60,000 nt of DNA, taken from assembly GCF_964204645.1 (NCBI RefSeq), contig NC_134032.1, positions 14,194,275 through 14,254,274 on the forward strand, written 5' to 3'. The notes under the pieces were generated by a model that made no database searches, was not told the DNA's origin, and worked only from the letters and a program-made list of their open reading frames with translations. The translations under genes and the position numbers were made by a program. Below, in pieces: positions 29,602 through 43,800 of the stretch. Position 1 is the stretch's first letter. Each line of letters opens with the position of its first letter. The DNA comes from Tubulanus polymorphus. Taxonomy: Eukaryota > Nemertea > Palaeonemertea > Tubulaniformes > Tubulanidae.

Positions 29602-32600
29602 CACTCATAGCAAATAACAGCCCTTATGACAGACATGAACTGCAGCACCCTGATGGACGCACATCCATTGTGTTGTCATGTGCCGTGTGAGTGCTTCGTT
29701 GAATAATGCGTAGTTTGTAATAGATGTATACAGATAGCCTTAAATAACTTGCGTAGACATTAAAGTTTAATGATTTTATCGTTCTGCTTTTCGGTCAAGT
29801 AAATATTGAATTGAACCAGGACAACCTACCACCCCTCATTATGCTTATTAAACCAAACGTTTGCACCGACAACAAATAAGTAAAATAGACGTCTTAAAAA
29901 ATTCAGAAATTGCCAGAATTTTAACTTACGTTCTATCTCATTTTTATTTTACAATTGCGATTGGTATAACTTTTTTTTAAACGGCCGTTAAGGCTTCATG
30001 TTTCGTCTGCAATTCACTGCAAATAGTTACGCAACTACGCACATTTCAGTGTTTTTGGCAGCTGTACACTCAATCGGCACCGTTCATGACTAGCTACACT
30101 GCGGAATTATGATTAATTAATATCGCCATATCACATCATCAACTTATATTGTGCCTTAAATCCCTAACAGCCGAAATAATTAAAATGCACACACGATTTC
30201 TATCATTGAAAACTGAGAGAGGCCGTGTTTGTGTTCAGCTGCTTCGCGTAAATCCCGCGTGGTGGCGCAACCGCGCGGAGCGAGGCTGATACGTCTAGAA
30301 GATCATAAATACCTTGGAGTCTGGTGTGGTAGTTTGATGTTGGACCTGTGGTAATTCATCTGTTGAATCTGGATGTTGGTTCTGTGGTCATCCATCTGGG
30401 AAGTCTGGATTCTGATGTTGGTTCTGTGGATTTTCATCTGTGAAGTCTGGATGTTGGTTCTGTGGTAATTCATCTGTGAAGTCTGGATGTTGGATCTGTG
30501 GTAATTTATCTGTGAAGTCTGGATGTTGGTTGTGGTAATTCATCTGTGAAGTCAGGATGTTGGTTCTGTGGTAATTCATCTGTGAAGTCTGGATGTTGGA
30601 TCTGTGGTAATTTATCTGTGAAGTCTGGATGTTGGTTCTGTGGTAATTCATCTGTGAAGTCTGGATGTTGGATCCGTGGTAATTCATCTGTTGAATCTGA
30701 ATGTTGGTACTGTGGTCATCCATCTGGGAAATCTGGATGTTGGTTCTGTGGTTATTCATCTGTGGAGTCTGGAAGTTGCATCACCTAAAACATGATAAAT
30801 ACCTTGGAGTCTGGTGTGGTAGAGTTTGATGTTGGTTGTGTGGTAATTTATCTGTTGAATCTGAATGTTGGTTCTGTGGTCATCCATCTGGGAAGTCTGG
30901 ATTCTGATGTTGGTTCTGTGGATTTTCACCTGCGAAGTCTGGATGTTGGATCTGTAGTAATTCATCTCTGAAGTCTGGATGTTGGTTCTGTGGTTTTTCA
31001 TCTGTGAAGTCTGGATGTTGGTTCTGTGGTAATTCATCTGTGAAGTCTGGATGTTGGTTCTGTGGTCATCCATCTGTGGAGTCTGGAAGCTGCATCACCT
31101 AAAATATCATAAATACGTTGGATTCTGGTGTGATAGAGCTGGATGTAGGTTCTCTGGTAATTCATCTGCTGAATCTGAATGTTGGAACTGTGGTCATCCA
31201 TCTGGGAAGTCTGGATGTTGGATCTAAAGTAATTCATCTGCGGAGTCTGGATGTTGGTTCTGTGGTAATTCATCTGCAAAGTCTGGATGTTGGTTCTGTG
31301 GTCTTCATTCTTTGAAGTCTGGAAGCTGCATCATCTAGAAGATCATAAATACCTTGGAGTCTGGTGTAGTAGTTTGATGTTGGTTCTGTGGTAATTCATC
31401 TGCGAAGTCTGGATGTTGGATCTGTGGTAATTCATCTGTGAAGTCTGGATGTTGGTTCTGTGGTCTTCACTCTTTGAAGTCTGGAAGCTGCATCATCTAG
31501 AAGATCATAAATACCTTGGAGTCTGGTGTAGTAGTTTGATGTTGGTTCTGTGGTAATTCATCTGCGAAGTCTGGATGTTGGATCTGTGGTAATTCATCTG
31601 TGAAGTCTGGATGTTGGTTCTGTGGTAATTCATCTGTCAGGTCTTGAAGCTGCATCACCTAAAACATGATAAATTCCTTGGATTCTGCTGGTGTGGTTGA
31701 TTTTTATGTTGGTTCTGTGGTAATTCATCTGTTGAATCTGAATGTTGGAACTGTGGTCATCCATCTGGGAAGTCTGGATGTTGGTTCTGTGGTTTTTCAT
31801 CTGCGAAGTCTGGATGTTGGTTCTGTGGTAATTCATCTCTGAAGTCTGGATGTTGGTTCTGTGGTTTTTCATCTGCGAAGTCTGGATGTTGGTTCTGTGG
31901 TAATTCATCTGCAAAGTCTGGATATTGGTTCTGTGGTCTTCATTCTTTGAAGTCTGGAAGCTGCATCATCTAGAAGATCATAAATACCTTGGAGTCTGGT
32001 GTGGTAGTTTGATGTTGGTTCTGTGGTTTTTCATCTGTGAAGTCTGGATGTTGGTTCTGTGGTAATTCATCTGCGATGTCTGGAAGCTGCATCACCTAAA
32101 ACATGATAAATACCTTGGATTCTGCTGGTGTGGTAGAGGTTGATGTTGGTTCTCTGGTAATTCATCTGTTGAATCTGTATGTTGGAACTGTGGTCATCCA
32201 TCTGGGAAGTCTGGATTTGATGTTGGTTCTGTGGATTTTCACCTGCGAAGTCTGGATGTTGGATCTGTGGTAATTCATCTGTTGAATCTGAATGTTGGTA
32301 CTGTGGTCTTTATTCTTTGAAGTCTGGAAGCTGCATCACCTAGAAGATCATAAATACCTTGGAGTCTGGTGTGATAGAGCTGGATGTTGGATCTGTGGTT
32401 ATTCATCTGTTGAATCTGAATGTTGGTACTGTGGTCTTCATTCTTTGAAGTCTGGAAGCTGCATCACCTAGAAGATCATAAATACCTTGGAGTCTGGTGT
32501 GATAGAGCTGGATGTTGGATCTGTGGTTATTCATCTGTTGAATCTGAATGTTGGTACTGTGGTCATCCATCTGGGAAGTCTGAACGCTGGTTCTGTGGTA

Positions 32601-33129
32601 ATTCATCTGCGAAGTCTGGACGGTGGTTCTGTGGTCTTCATTCTTTGAAGTCTGGAAGCTGCATCACCTAGAAGATCATAAATATCTTGGAGTCTGATGT
32701 GGTAGTTTGACGTTGGATCTGTGGTAATTCATCTCTGAAGTCTGGATGTTGGTTCTGTGGTAATTCATCTGTGAAGTCTGGATGTTGGTTTTGTGGTAAT
32801 TCATCTGTGAAGTCTGTATGTTGGATCTAAAGTAATTCATCTGCGAAGTCTGGACGGTGGTTTTGTGGTCTTCATTCTTTGAAGTCTGGAAGCTGCATCA
32901 CCTAGAAGATCATAAATACCTTGGAGTCTGGTGTGGTAGAGCTGGATGTTGGTTCTCTGGTAATTCATCTGTTGAATCTGAATGTTGGTTCTGTGGTCAT
33001 CCATCTGGGAAGTCTGGATTCTGATGTTGGTTCTATGGACTTTCACCTGCGAAGTCTGGATGTTGGATCTGTAGTAATTCATCTCTGAAGTCTGGATGTT
33101 GGTTCTGTGGTTTTTCATCTGTGAAGTCT

Positions 33130-36100
33130 GGATGTTGGTTCTGTGGTAATTCATCTGTGAAGTCTGGATGTTGGATCTGTGGTCATCCATCTGTGGAGTC
33201 TGGAAGCTGCATCACCTAAAATATCATAAATACCTTGGATTCTGGTGTGATAGAGCTGGATGTTGGTTCTCTGGTAATTCATCTGTTGAATCTGAATGTT
33301 GGAACTGTGGTCATCCATCTGGGAAGTCTGGATGTTGGATCTAAAGTAATTCATCTGCGGAGTCTGGATGTTGGTTCTGTGGTAATTCATCTGCAAAGTC
33401 TGGATGTTGGTTCTGTGGTCTTCATTCTTTGAAGTCTGGAAGCTGCATCATCTAGAAGATCATAAATACCTTGGAGTCTGGTGTGGTAGTTTGATGTTGG
33501 TTCTGTGGTAATTCATCTGCGAAGTCTGGATGTTGGTTCTGTGGTCTTCATTCTTTGAAGTCTGGAAGCTGCATCATCTAGAAGATCATAAATACCTTGG
33601 AGTCTGGTGTAGTAGTTTGATGTTGGTTCTGTGGTAATTCATCTGCGAAGTCTGGATGTTGGATCTGTGGTAATTCATCTGTGAAGTCTGGATGTTGGTT
33701 CTGTGGTAATTCATCTGTCAGGTCTTGAAGCTGCATCACCTAAAACATGATAAATTCCTTGGATTCTGCTGGTGTGGTTGAGTTTGATGTTGGTTCTGTG
33801 GTAATTCATCTGTTCAATCTCAATGTTAAAACTGTGGTCATCCATCTGGGAAGTCTGGATGTTGGTTCTGTGGTTTTTCATCTGCGAAGTCTGGATGTTG
33901 GTTCTGTGGTAATTCATCTCTGAAGTCTGGATGTTGGTTCTGTGGTAATTCATCTGCGAAGTCTGGATGTTGGTTCTGTGGTTTTTCATCTGCGAAGTCT
34001 GGATGTTGGTTCTGTGGTAATTCATCTCTGAAGTCTGGATGTTGGTTCTGTGGTAATTCATCTGCGAAGTCAGGGCGGTGGTTCTGTGGTCTTCATTCTT
34101 TGTAGTCTGGAAGCTGCATCACCTAGAAGATCATAAATACCTTGGAGTCTGGTGTGATAGAGCTGGATGTTGGTTCTGTGGTAATTAATCTGTTGAATCT
34201 GAATGTTGGTACTGTGGTCATCAATCTGGGAAGTCTGGATTCTGATGTTGGTTCTGTGGATTTTCACCTGCGAAGTCTGGATGTTGGATCTGTGGTTATT
34301 CATCTGTTGAATCTGAATGTTGGTACTGTGGTCATCCATCTGGGAAGTCTGAACGCTGGTTCTGTGGTAATTCATCTACGAAGTCTCGACGGTGGTTCTG
34401 TGGTCTTCATTCTTTGAAGTCTGGAAGCTGCATCACCTAGAAGATCATAAATACCTTGGAGTCTGATGTGGTAGTTTGATGTTGGATCTGTGGTAATTCA
34501 TCTGTGAAGTCTGGATGTTGGTTTTGTGGTAATTCATCTGTGAAGTCTGGATGTTGGATCTGTGGTCATCCATCTGTGGAGTCTGGAAGCTGCATCACCT
34601 AAAATATCATAAATACCTTGGATTCTGGTGTGATAGAGCTGGATGTTGGTTCTCTGGTAATTCATCTGTTGAATCTGAATGTTGGTTCTGTGGTCATCCA
34701 TCTGGGAAGTCTGGATTCTGATGTTGGTTCTGTGGATTTTCACCTGCAAAGTCTGGATGTTGGATCTGTGGTAATTCATTCTTTGAAGTCTGGAAGCTGT
34801 ATCACCTAGAAGATCATAAATATCTTGGAGTCTGGTGTGGTAGTTTGATGTTGGTTCTGTGGTAATTCATCTGTGAAGTCTGGATGTTGGATCTGTGGTC
34901 ATCCATCTGTGGAGTCTGGAAGCTGCATCACCTAAAATATCATAAATACCTTGGATTCTGGTGTGATAGAGCTGGATGTTGGTTCTCTGGTAATTCATCT
35001 GTTGAATCTGAATGTTGGAACTGTGGTCATCCATCTGGGAAGTCTGGATGTTGGATCTAAAGTAATTCATCTGCGGAGTCTGGATGTTGGTTCTGTGGTA
35101 ATTCATCTGCAAAGTCTGGATGTTGGTTCTGTGGTCTTCATTCTTTGAAGTCTGGAAGCTGCATCATCTAGAAGATCATAAATACCTTGGAGTCTGGTGT
35201 GGTAGTTTGATGTTGGTTCTGTGGTAATTCATCTGCGAAGTCTGGATGTTGGTTCTGTGGTCTTCATTCTTTGAAGTCTGGAAGCTGCATCATCTAGAAG
35301 ATCATAAATACCTTGGGGTCTGGTGTAGTAGTTTGATGTTGGTTCTGTGGTAATTCATCTGCGAAGTCTGGATGTTGGATCTGTGGTAATTCATCTGTGA
35401 AGTCTGGATGTTGGTTCTGTGGTAATTCATCTGTCAGGTCTTGAAGCTGCATCACCTAAAACATGATAAATTCCTTGGATTCTGCTGGTGTGGTTGAGTT
35501 TGATGTTGGTTCTGTGGTAATTCATCTGTTCAATCTCAATGTTGGAACTGTGGTCATCCATCTGGGAAGTCTGGATGTTGGTTCTGTGGTTTTTCATCTG
35601 CGAAGTCTGGATGTTGGTTCTGTGGTAATTCATCTCTGAAGTCTGGATGTTGGTTCTGTGGTAATTCATCTGCGAAGTCTGGATGTTGGTTCTGTGGTTT
35701 TTCATCTGCGAAGTCTGGATGTTGGTTCTGTGGTAATTCATCTCTGAAGTCTGGATGTTGGTTCTGTGGTAATTCATCTGCGAAGTCTGGGCGGTGGTTC
35801 TGTGGTCTTCATTCTTTGTAGTCTGGAAGCTGCATCACCTAGAAGATCATAAATACCTTGGAGTCTGGTGTGATAGAGCTGGATGTTGGTTCTGTGGTAA
35901 TTAATCTGTTGAATCTGAATGTTGGTACTGTGGTCATCAATCTGGGAAGTCTGGATTCTGATGTTGGTTCTGTGGATTTTCACCTGCGAAGTCTGGATGT
36001 TGGATCTGTGGTTATTCATCTGTTGAATCTGAATGTTGGTACTGTGGTCATCCATCTGGGAAGTCTGAACGCTGGTTCTGTGGTAATTCATCTACGAAGT

Positions 36101-37300
36101 CTCGACGGTGGTTCTGTGGTCTTCATTCTTTGAAGTCTGGAAGCTGCATCACCTAGAAGATCATAAATACCTTGGAGTCTGATGTGGTAGTTTGATGTTG
36201 GATCTGTGGTAATTCATCTGTGAAGTCTGGATGTTGGTTTTGTGGTAATTCATCTGTGAAGTCTGGATGTTGGATCTGTGGTCATCCATCTGTGGAGTCT
36301 GGAAGCTGCATCACCTAAAATATCATAAATACCTTGGATTCTGGTGTGATAGAGCTGGATGTTGGTTCTCTGGTAATTCATCTGTTGAATCTGAATGTTG
36401 GTTCTGTGGTCATCCATCTGGGAAGTCTGGATTCTGATGTTGGTTCTGTGGATTTTCACCTGCAAAGTCTGGATGTTGGATCTGTGGTAATTCATTCTTT
36501 GAAGTCTGGAAGCTGTATCACCTAGAAGATCATAAATATCTTGGAGTCTGGTGTGGTAGTTTGATGTTGATTCTGTGGTAATTCATCTGTGAAGTCTGGA
36601 TGTTGGATCTGTGGTCATCCATCTGTGGAGTCTGGAAGCTGCATCACCTAAAATATCATAAATACCTTGGATTCTGGTGTGATAGAGCTGGATGTTGGTT
36701 CTCTGGTAATTCATCTGTTGAATCTGAATGTTGGAACTGTGGTCATCCATCTGGGAAGTCTGGATGTTGGATCTAAAGTAATTCATCTGCGGAGTCTGGA
36801 TGTTGGTTCTGTGGTAATTCATCTGCAAAGTCTGGATGTTGGTTCTGTGGTCTTCATTCTTTGAAGTCTGGAAGCTGCATCATCTAGAAGATCATAAATA
36901 CCTTGGAGTCTGGTGTGGTAGTTTGATGTTGGTTCTGTGGTAATTCATCTGCGAAGTCTGGATGTTGGTTCTGTGGTCTTCATTCTTTGAAGTCTGGAAG
37001 CTGCATCATCTAGAAGATCATAAATACCTTGGAGTCTGGTGTAGTAGTTTGATGTTGGTTCTGTGGTAATTCATCTGCGAAGTCTGAATGTTGGATCTGT
37101 GGTAATTCATCTGTGAAGTCTGGATGTTGGTTCTGTGGTAATTCATCTGTCAGGTCTTGAAGCTGCATCACCTAAAACATGATAAATTCCTTGGATTCTG
37201 CTGGTGTGGTTGAGTTTGATGTTGGTTCTGTGGTAATTCATCTGTTGAATCTGAATGTTGGAACTGTGGTCATCCATCTGGGAAGTCTGGATGTTGGTTC
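33130..37300. repeat. 1,716-bp higher-order repeat, about 2.4 copies
   Basis: Identical block borders recur at an exact spacing of 1,716 bp (33151, 34867, 36583; also 33235, 34951, 36667, and 34142, 35858). Only scattered substitutions separate the copies. The third copy diverges near 37300. Confidence 0.92.
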
Positions 37301-37879
37301 TGTGGTCTTCATTCTTTGAAGTCTGGAAGCTGCATCATCTAGAAGATCATAAATACCTTGGAGTCTGGTGTGGTAGTTTGATGTTGGTTCTGTGGTTTTT
37401 CATCTGCGAAGTCTGGATGTTGGTTCTGTGGTAATTCATCTCTGAAGTCTGGATGTTGGTTCTGTGGTAATTCATCTGTGAAGTCTGGATGTTGGATCTG
37501 TGGTCATCCATCTGTGGAGTCTGGAAGCTGCATCACCTAAAATATCATAAATACCTTGGATTCTGGTGTGATAGAGCTGGATGTTGGTTCTCTGGTAATT
37601 CATCTGTTGAATCTGAATGTTGGTTCTGTGGTCATCCATCTGGGAAGTCTGGATTCTGATGTTGGTTCTGTGGATTTTCACCTGCAAAGTCTGGATGTTG
37701 GATCTGTGGTAATTCATTCTTTGAAGTCTGGAAGCTGTATCACCTAGAAGATCATAAATATCTTGGAGTCTGGTGTGGTAGTTTGATGTTGGATCTGTGG
37801 TTATTCATCTGTGAAGTCTGGATGTTGGTTCTGTGGTTATTCATCTGTGAAGACTGGATGTTGGTTCTGTGGTTATTCA

Positions 37880-40800
37880 TCTGCGAAGTCTGGATGTTGG
37901 TTCTGTGGTTATTCATCTGTGAAGTCTGAATGCTGGTTCTGTGGTCATTCATCTGTGAAGTCTGGATGTTGGTTCTGAGGTAATTCATCTGTGAAGTCTG
38001 GATGTTGGATCTGTGGTCGTCCTTCTGTGGAGTCTGGAAGCTGCACCTAAAATATCATAAATACCTTGGATTCTGGTGTGATAGAGCTGGATGTTGGTTC
38101 TGTGGTAATTCATCTATGAAGTCTGGATGTTGGTTCTGTGGTTATTCATCTGTCAGGTCTTGAAGCTGCATCACCTAAAACATGATAAATACCTTGGATT
38201 CTGCTGGTGTGGTAGAATTTGATGTTGAATCTGTGATAACTGATCTGTTGAATCTGAATGTTGGTTCTGTGGTCATCCATCTGGGAAGTCTGAATTCTGA
38301 TGTTGGTTCTGTGGATTTTCACCTGCGAAGTCTGAATGTTGGTACTGTGGTCATCCATCTGGGAAGTCTGGATTGTTGGTTCTGATGTTGGTTCTGAGGT
38401 AATTCATCTGTGAAGTCTGGATGTTGGATCTATGGTCATCCATCTGAGGAGTCTAGAAGCTGCACCTAAAATATCATAAATACCTTGGATTCTGGTGTGA
38501 TAGAGCTGGATGTTGGGTTCTGTGGTAATTCATCTATGAAGTCTGGATGTTGGTTCTGTGGTTATTCATCTGTCAGGTCTTGAAGCTGCATCACCTAAAA
38601 CATGATAAATACCTTGGATTCTGCTGGTGTGGTAGAATTTGATGTTGAATCTGTGATAACCGATCTGTTGAATCTGAATGTTGGTTCTGTGGTCATCCAT
38701 CTGGGAAGTCTGAATTCTGATGTTGGTTCTGTGGATTTTCACCTGCGAAGTCTGAATGTTGGTACTGTGGTCATCCATCTGTGAAGTCTGGATGTTGGTT
38801 CTGTGGTAATTCATCTGTGAAGTCTGGATGTTGGATCTGTGGTCATCCATCTGTGGAGTCTGGAAGCTGCATCACCTAAAATATCATAAATACCTTGGAT
38901 TCTGGTGTGATAGAGTTGGATGTTGGTTCTCTGGTAATTCATCTGTTGAATCTGAATGTTGGAACTGTGGTCATCCATCTGGGAAGTCTGGATGTTGGAT
39001 CTAAAGTAATTCATCTGCGGAGTCTGGATGTTGGTTCTGTGGTAATTCATCTGCAAAGTCTGGATATTGGTTCTGTGGTCTTCATTCTTTGAAGTCTGGA
39101 AGCTGCATCATCTAGAAGATCATAAATACCTTGGAGTCTGGTGTGGTAGTTTGATGTTGGTTCTGCGGTAATTCATCTGCGAAGTCTGGATGTTGGATCT
39201 GTGGTAATTCATTCTTTAAAGTCTGGAAGCTGCATCATCTAGAAGATCATAAATACCTTGGAGTCTGGTGTGATAGAGCTGGATGTTGGTTCTGTGGTAA
39301 TTAATCTGTTGAATCTGAATGTTGGTACTGTGGTCATCAATCTGGGAAGTCTGGATTCTGATGTTGGTTCTGTGGATTTTCACCTGCGAAGTCTGGATGT
39401 TGGATCTGTGGTTATTCATCTGTTGAATCTGAATGTTGGTACTGTGGTCATCCATCTGGGAAGTCTGAACGCTGGTTCTGTGGTAATTCATCTACGAAGT
39501 CTCGACAGTGGTTCTGTGGTCTTCATTCTTTGAAGTCTGGAAGCTGCATCACCTAGAAGATCATAAATACCTTGGAGTCTGATGTGGTAGTTTGATGTTG
39601 GATCTGTGGTAATTCATCTGTGAAGTCTGGATGTTGGTTTTGTGGTAATTCATCTGTGAAGTCTGGATGTTGGATCTGTGGTCATCCATCTGTGGAGTCT
39701 GGAAGCTGCATCACCTAAAATATCATAAATACCTTGGATTCTGGTGTGATAGAGCTGGATGTTGGTTCTCTGGTAATTCATCTGTTGAATCTGAATGTTG
39801 GTTCTGTGGTCATCCATCTGGGAAGTCTGGATTCTGATGTTGGTTCTGTGGATTTTCACCTGCAAAGTCTGGATGTTGGATCTGTGGTAATTCATTCTTT
39901 GAAGTCTGGAAGCTGTATCACCTAGAAGATCATAAATATCTTGGAGTCTGGTGTGGTAGTTTGATGTTTGTTCTGTGGTAATTCATCTGTGAAGTCTGGA
40001 TGTTGGATCTGTGGTCATCCATCTGTGGAGTCTGGAAGCTGCATCACCTAAAATATCATAAATACCTTGGATTCTGGTGTGATAGAGCTGGATGTTGGTT
40101 CTCTGGTAATTCATCTGTTGAATCTGAATGTTGGAACTGTGGTCATCCATCTGGGAAGTCTGGATGTTGGATCTAAAGTAATTCATCTGCGGAGTCTGGA
40201 TGTTGGTTCTGTGGTAATTCATCTGCAAAGTCTGGATGTTGGTTCTGTGGTCTTCATTCTTTGAAGTCTGGAAGCTGCATCATCTAGAAGATCATAAATA
40301 CCTTGGAGTCTGGTGTGGTAGTTTGATGTTGGTTCTGTGGTAATTCATCTGCGAAGTCTGGATGTTGGTTCTGTGGTCTTCATTCTTTGAAGTCTGGAAG
40401 CTGCATCATCTAGAAGATCATAAATACCTTGGAGTCTGGTGTAGTAGTTTGATGTTGGTTCTGTGGTAATTCATCTGCGAAGTCTGGATGTTGGATCTGT
40501 GGTAATTCATCTGTGAAGTCTGGATGTTGGTTCTGTGGTAATTCATCTGTCAGGTCTTGAAGCTGCATCACCTAAAACATGATAAATTCCTTGGATTCTG
40601 CTGGTGTGGTTGAGTTTGATGTTGGTTCTGTGGTAATTCATCTGTTGAATCTGAATGTTGGAACTGTGGTCATCCATCTGGGAAGTCTGGATGTTGGTTC
40701 TGTGGTTTTTCATCTGCGAAGTCTGGATGTTGGTTCTGTGGTAATTCATCTCTGAAGTCTGGATGTTGGTTCTGTGGTAATTCATCTGCGAAGTCTGGGC

Positions 40801-43800
40801 GGTGGTTCTGTGGTCTTCATTCTTTGTAGTCTGGAAGCTGCATCACCTAGAAGATCATAAATACCTTGGAGTCTGGTGTGATAGAGCTGGATGTTGGTTC
40901 TGTGGTAATTAATCTGTTGAATCTGAATGTTGGTACTGTGGTCATCAATCTGGGAAGTCTGGATTCTGATGTTGGTTCTGTGGATTTTCACCTGCGAAGT
41001 CTGGATGTTGGATCTGTGGTTATTCATCTGTTGAATCTGAATGTTGGTACTGTGGTCATCCATCTGGGAAGTCTGAACGCTGGTTCTGTGGTAATTCATC
41101 TGCGAAGTCTGGACGGTGGTTCTGTGGTCTTCATTCTTTGAAGTCTGGAAGCTGCATCACCTAGAAGATCATAAATACCTTGGAGTCTGATGTGGTAGTT
41201 TGATGTTGGATCTGTAGTAATTCATCTGTGAAGTCTGGATGTTGGTTTTGTGGTAATTCATCTGTGAAGTCTGGATGTTGGTTCTGTGGTAATTCATCTG
41301 TGAAGTCTGGATGTTGGATCTGTGGTCATCCATCTGTGGAGTCTGGAAGCTGCATCACCTAAAATATCATAAATACCTTGGATTCTGGTGTGATAGAGCT
41401 GGATGTTGGTTCTCTGGTAATTCATCTGTTGAATCTGAATGTTGGTTCTGTGGTCATCCATCTGGGAAGTCTGGATTCTGATGTTGGTTCTGTGGATTTT
41501 CACCTGCAAAGTCTGGATGTTGGATCTGTGGTAATTCATTCTTTGAAGTCTGGAAGCTGTATCACCTAGAAGATCATAAATATCTTGGAGTCTGGTGTGG
41601 TAGTTTGATGTTGGATCTGTGGTTATTCATCTGTGAAGTCTGGATGTTGGTTCTGTGGTTATTCATCTGTGAAGTCTGAATGCTGGTTCTGTGGTCATTC
41701 ATCTGTGAAGTCTGGATGTTGGTTCTGAGGTAATTCATCTGTGAAGTCTGGATGTTGGATCTGTGGTCGTCCTTCTGTGGAGTCTGGAAGCTGCACCTAA
41801 AATATCATAAATACCTTGGATTCTGGTGTGATAGAGCTGGATGTTGGTTCTGTGGTAATTCATCTATGAAGTCTGGATGTTGGTTCTGTGGTTATTCATC
41901 TGTCAGGTCTTGAAGCTGCATCACCTAAAACATGATAAATACCTTGGATTCTGCTGGTGTGGTAGAATTTGATGTTGAATCTGTGATAACTGATCTGTTG
42001 AATCTGAATGTTGGTTCTGTGGTCATCCATCTGGGAAGTCTGAATTCTGATGTTGGTTCTGTGGATTTTCACCTGCGAAGTCTGAATGTTGGTACTGTGG
42101 TCATCCATCTGGGAAGTCTGGATTGTTGGTTCTGATGTTGGTTCTGAGGTAATTCATCTGTGAAGTCTGGATGTTGGATCTATGGTCATCCATCTGAGGA
42201 GTCTAGAAGCTGCACCTAAAATATCATAAATACCTTGGATTCTGGTGTGATAGAGCTGGATGTTGGGTTCTGTGGTAATTCATCTATGAAGTCTGGATGT
42301 TGGTTCTGTGGTTATTCATCTGTCAGGTCTTGAAGCTGCATCACCTAAAACATGATAAATACCTTGGATTCTGCTGGTGTGGTAGAATTTGATGTTGAAT
42401 CTGTGATAACCGATCTGTTGAATCTGAATGTTGGTTCTGTGGTCATCCATCTGGGAAGTCTGAATTCTGATGTTGGTTCTGTGGATTTTCACCTGCGAAG
42501 TCTGAATGTTGGTACTGTGGTCATCCATCTGTGAAGTCTGGATGTTGGTTCTGTGGTAATTCATCTGTGAAGTCTGGATGTTGGATCTGTGGTCATCCAT
42601 CTGTGGAGTCTGGAAGCTGCATCACCTAAAATATCATAAATACCTTGGATTCTGGTGTGATAGAGTTGGATGTTGGTTCTCTGGTAATTCATCTGTTGAA
42701 TCTGAATGTTGGAACTGTGGTCATCCATCTGGGAAGTCTGGATGTTGGATCTAAAGTAATTCATCTGCGGAGTCTGGATGTTGGTTCTGTGGTAATTCAT
42801 CTGCAAAGTCTGGATATTGGTTCTGTGGTCTTCATTCTTTGAAGTCTGGAAGCTGCATCATCTAGAAGATCATAAATACCTTGGAGTCTGGTGTGGTAGT
42901 TTGATGTTGGTTCTGCGGTAATTCATCTGCGAAGTCTGGATGTTGGATCTGTGGTAATTCATTCTTTAAAGTCTGGAAGCTGCATCATCTAGAAGATCAT
43001 AAATACCTTGGAGTCTGGTGTGATAGAGCTGGATGTTGGTTCTGTGGTAATTAATCTGTTGAATCTGAATGTTGGTACTGTGGTCATCAATCTGGGAAGT
43101 CTGGATTCTGATGTTGGTTCTGTGGATTTTCACCTGCGAAGTCTGGATGTTGGATCTGTGGTTATTCATCTGTTGAATCTGAATGTTGGTACTGTGGTCA
43201 TCCATCTGGGAAGTCTGAACGCTGGTTCTGTGGTAATTCATCTACGAAGTCTCGACAGTGGTTCTGTGGTCTTCATTCTTTGAAGTCTGGAAGCTGCATC
43301 ACCTAGAAGATCATAAATACCTTGGAGTCTGATGTGGTAGTTTGATGTTGGATCTGTGGTAATTCATCTGTGAAGTCTGGATGTTGGTTTTGTGGTAATT
43401 CATCTGTGAAGTCTGGATGTTGGATCTGTGGTCATCCATCTGTGGAGTCTGGAAGCTGCATCACCTAAAATATCATAAATACCTTGGATTCTGGTGTGAT
43501 AGAGCTGGATGTTGGTTCTCTGGTAATTCATCTGTTGAATCTGAATGTTGGTTCTGTGGTCATCCATCTGGGAAGTCTGGATTCTGATGTTGGTTCTGTG
43601 GATTTTCACCTGCAAAGTCTGGATGTTGGATCTGTGGTAATTCATTCTTTGAAGTCTGGAAGCTGTATCACCTAGAAGATCATAAATATCTTGGAGTCTG
43701 GTGTGGTAGTTTGATGTTTGTTCTGTGGTAATTCATCTGTGAAGTCTGGATGTTGGATCTGTGGTCATCCATCTGTGGAGTCTGGAAGCTGCATCACCTA

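Larger units (their letters stand above)
29259..30293. mobile_element. 1,035-bp unique insertion splitting the array spacer
   Basis: The spacer string catcacc/tagaagatc is cut exactly: array sequence stops after ctgcatcacc and resumes with ctagaagatcataaatacc. The insert contains a tRNA-like promoter region and a short perfect hairpin. It has no open frame of note, no terminal inverted repeat and no clear target duplication. A tRNA-related retroposon is a reasonable but unproven idea. Confidence 0.55.
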
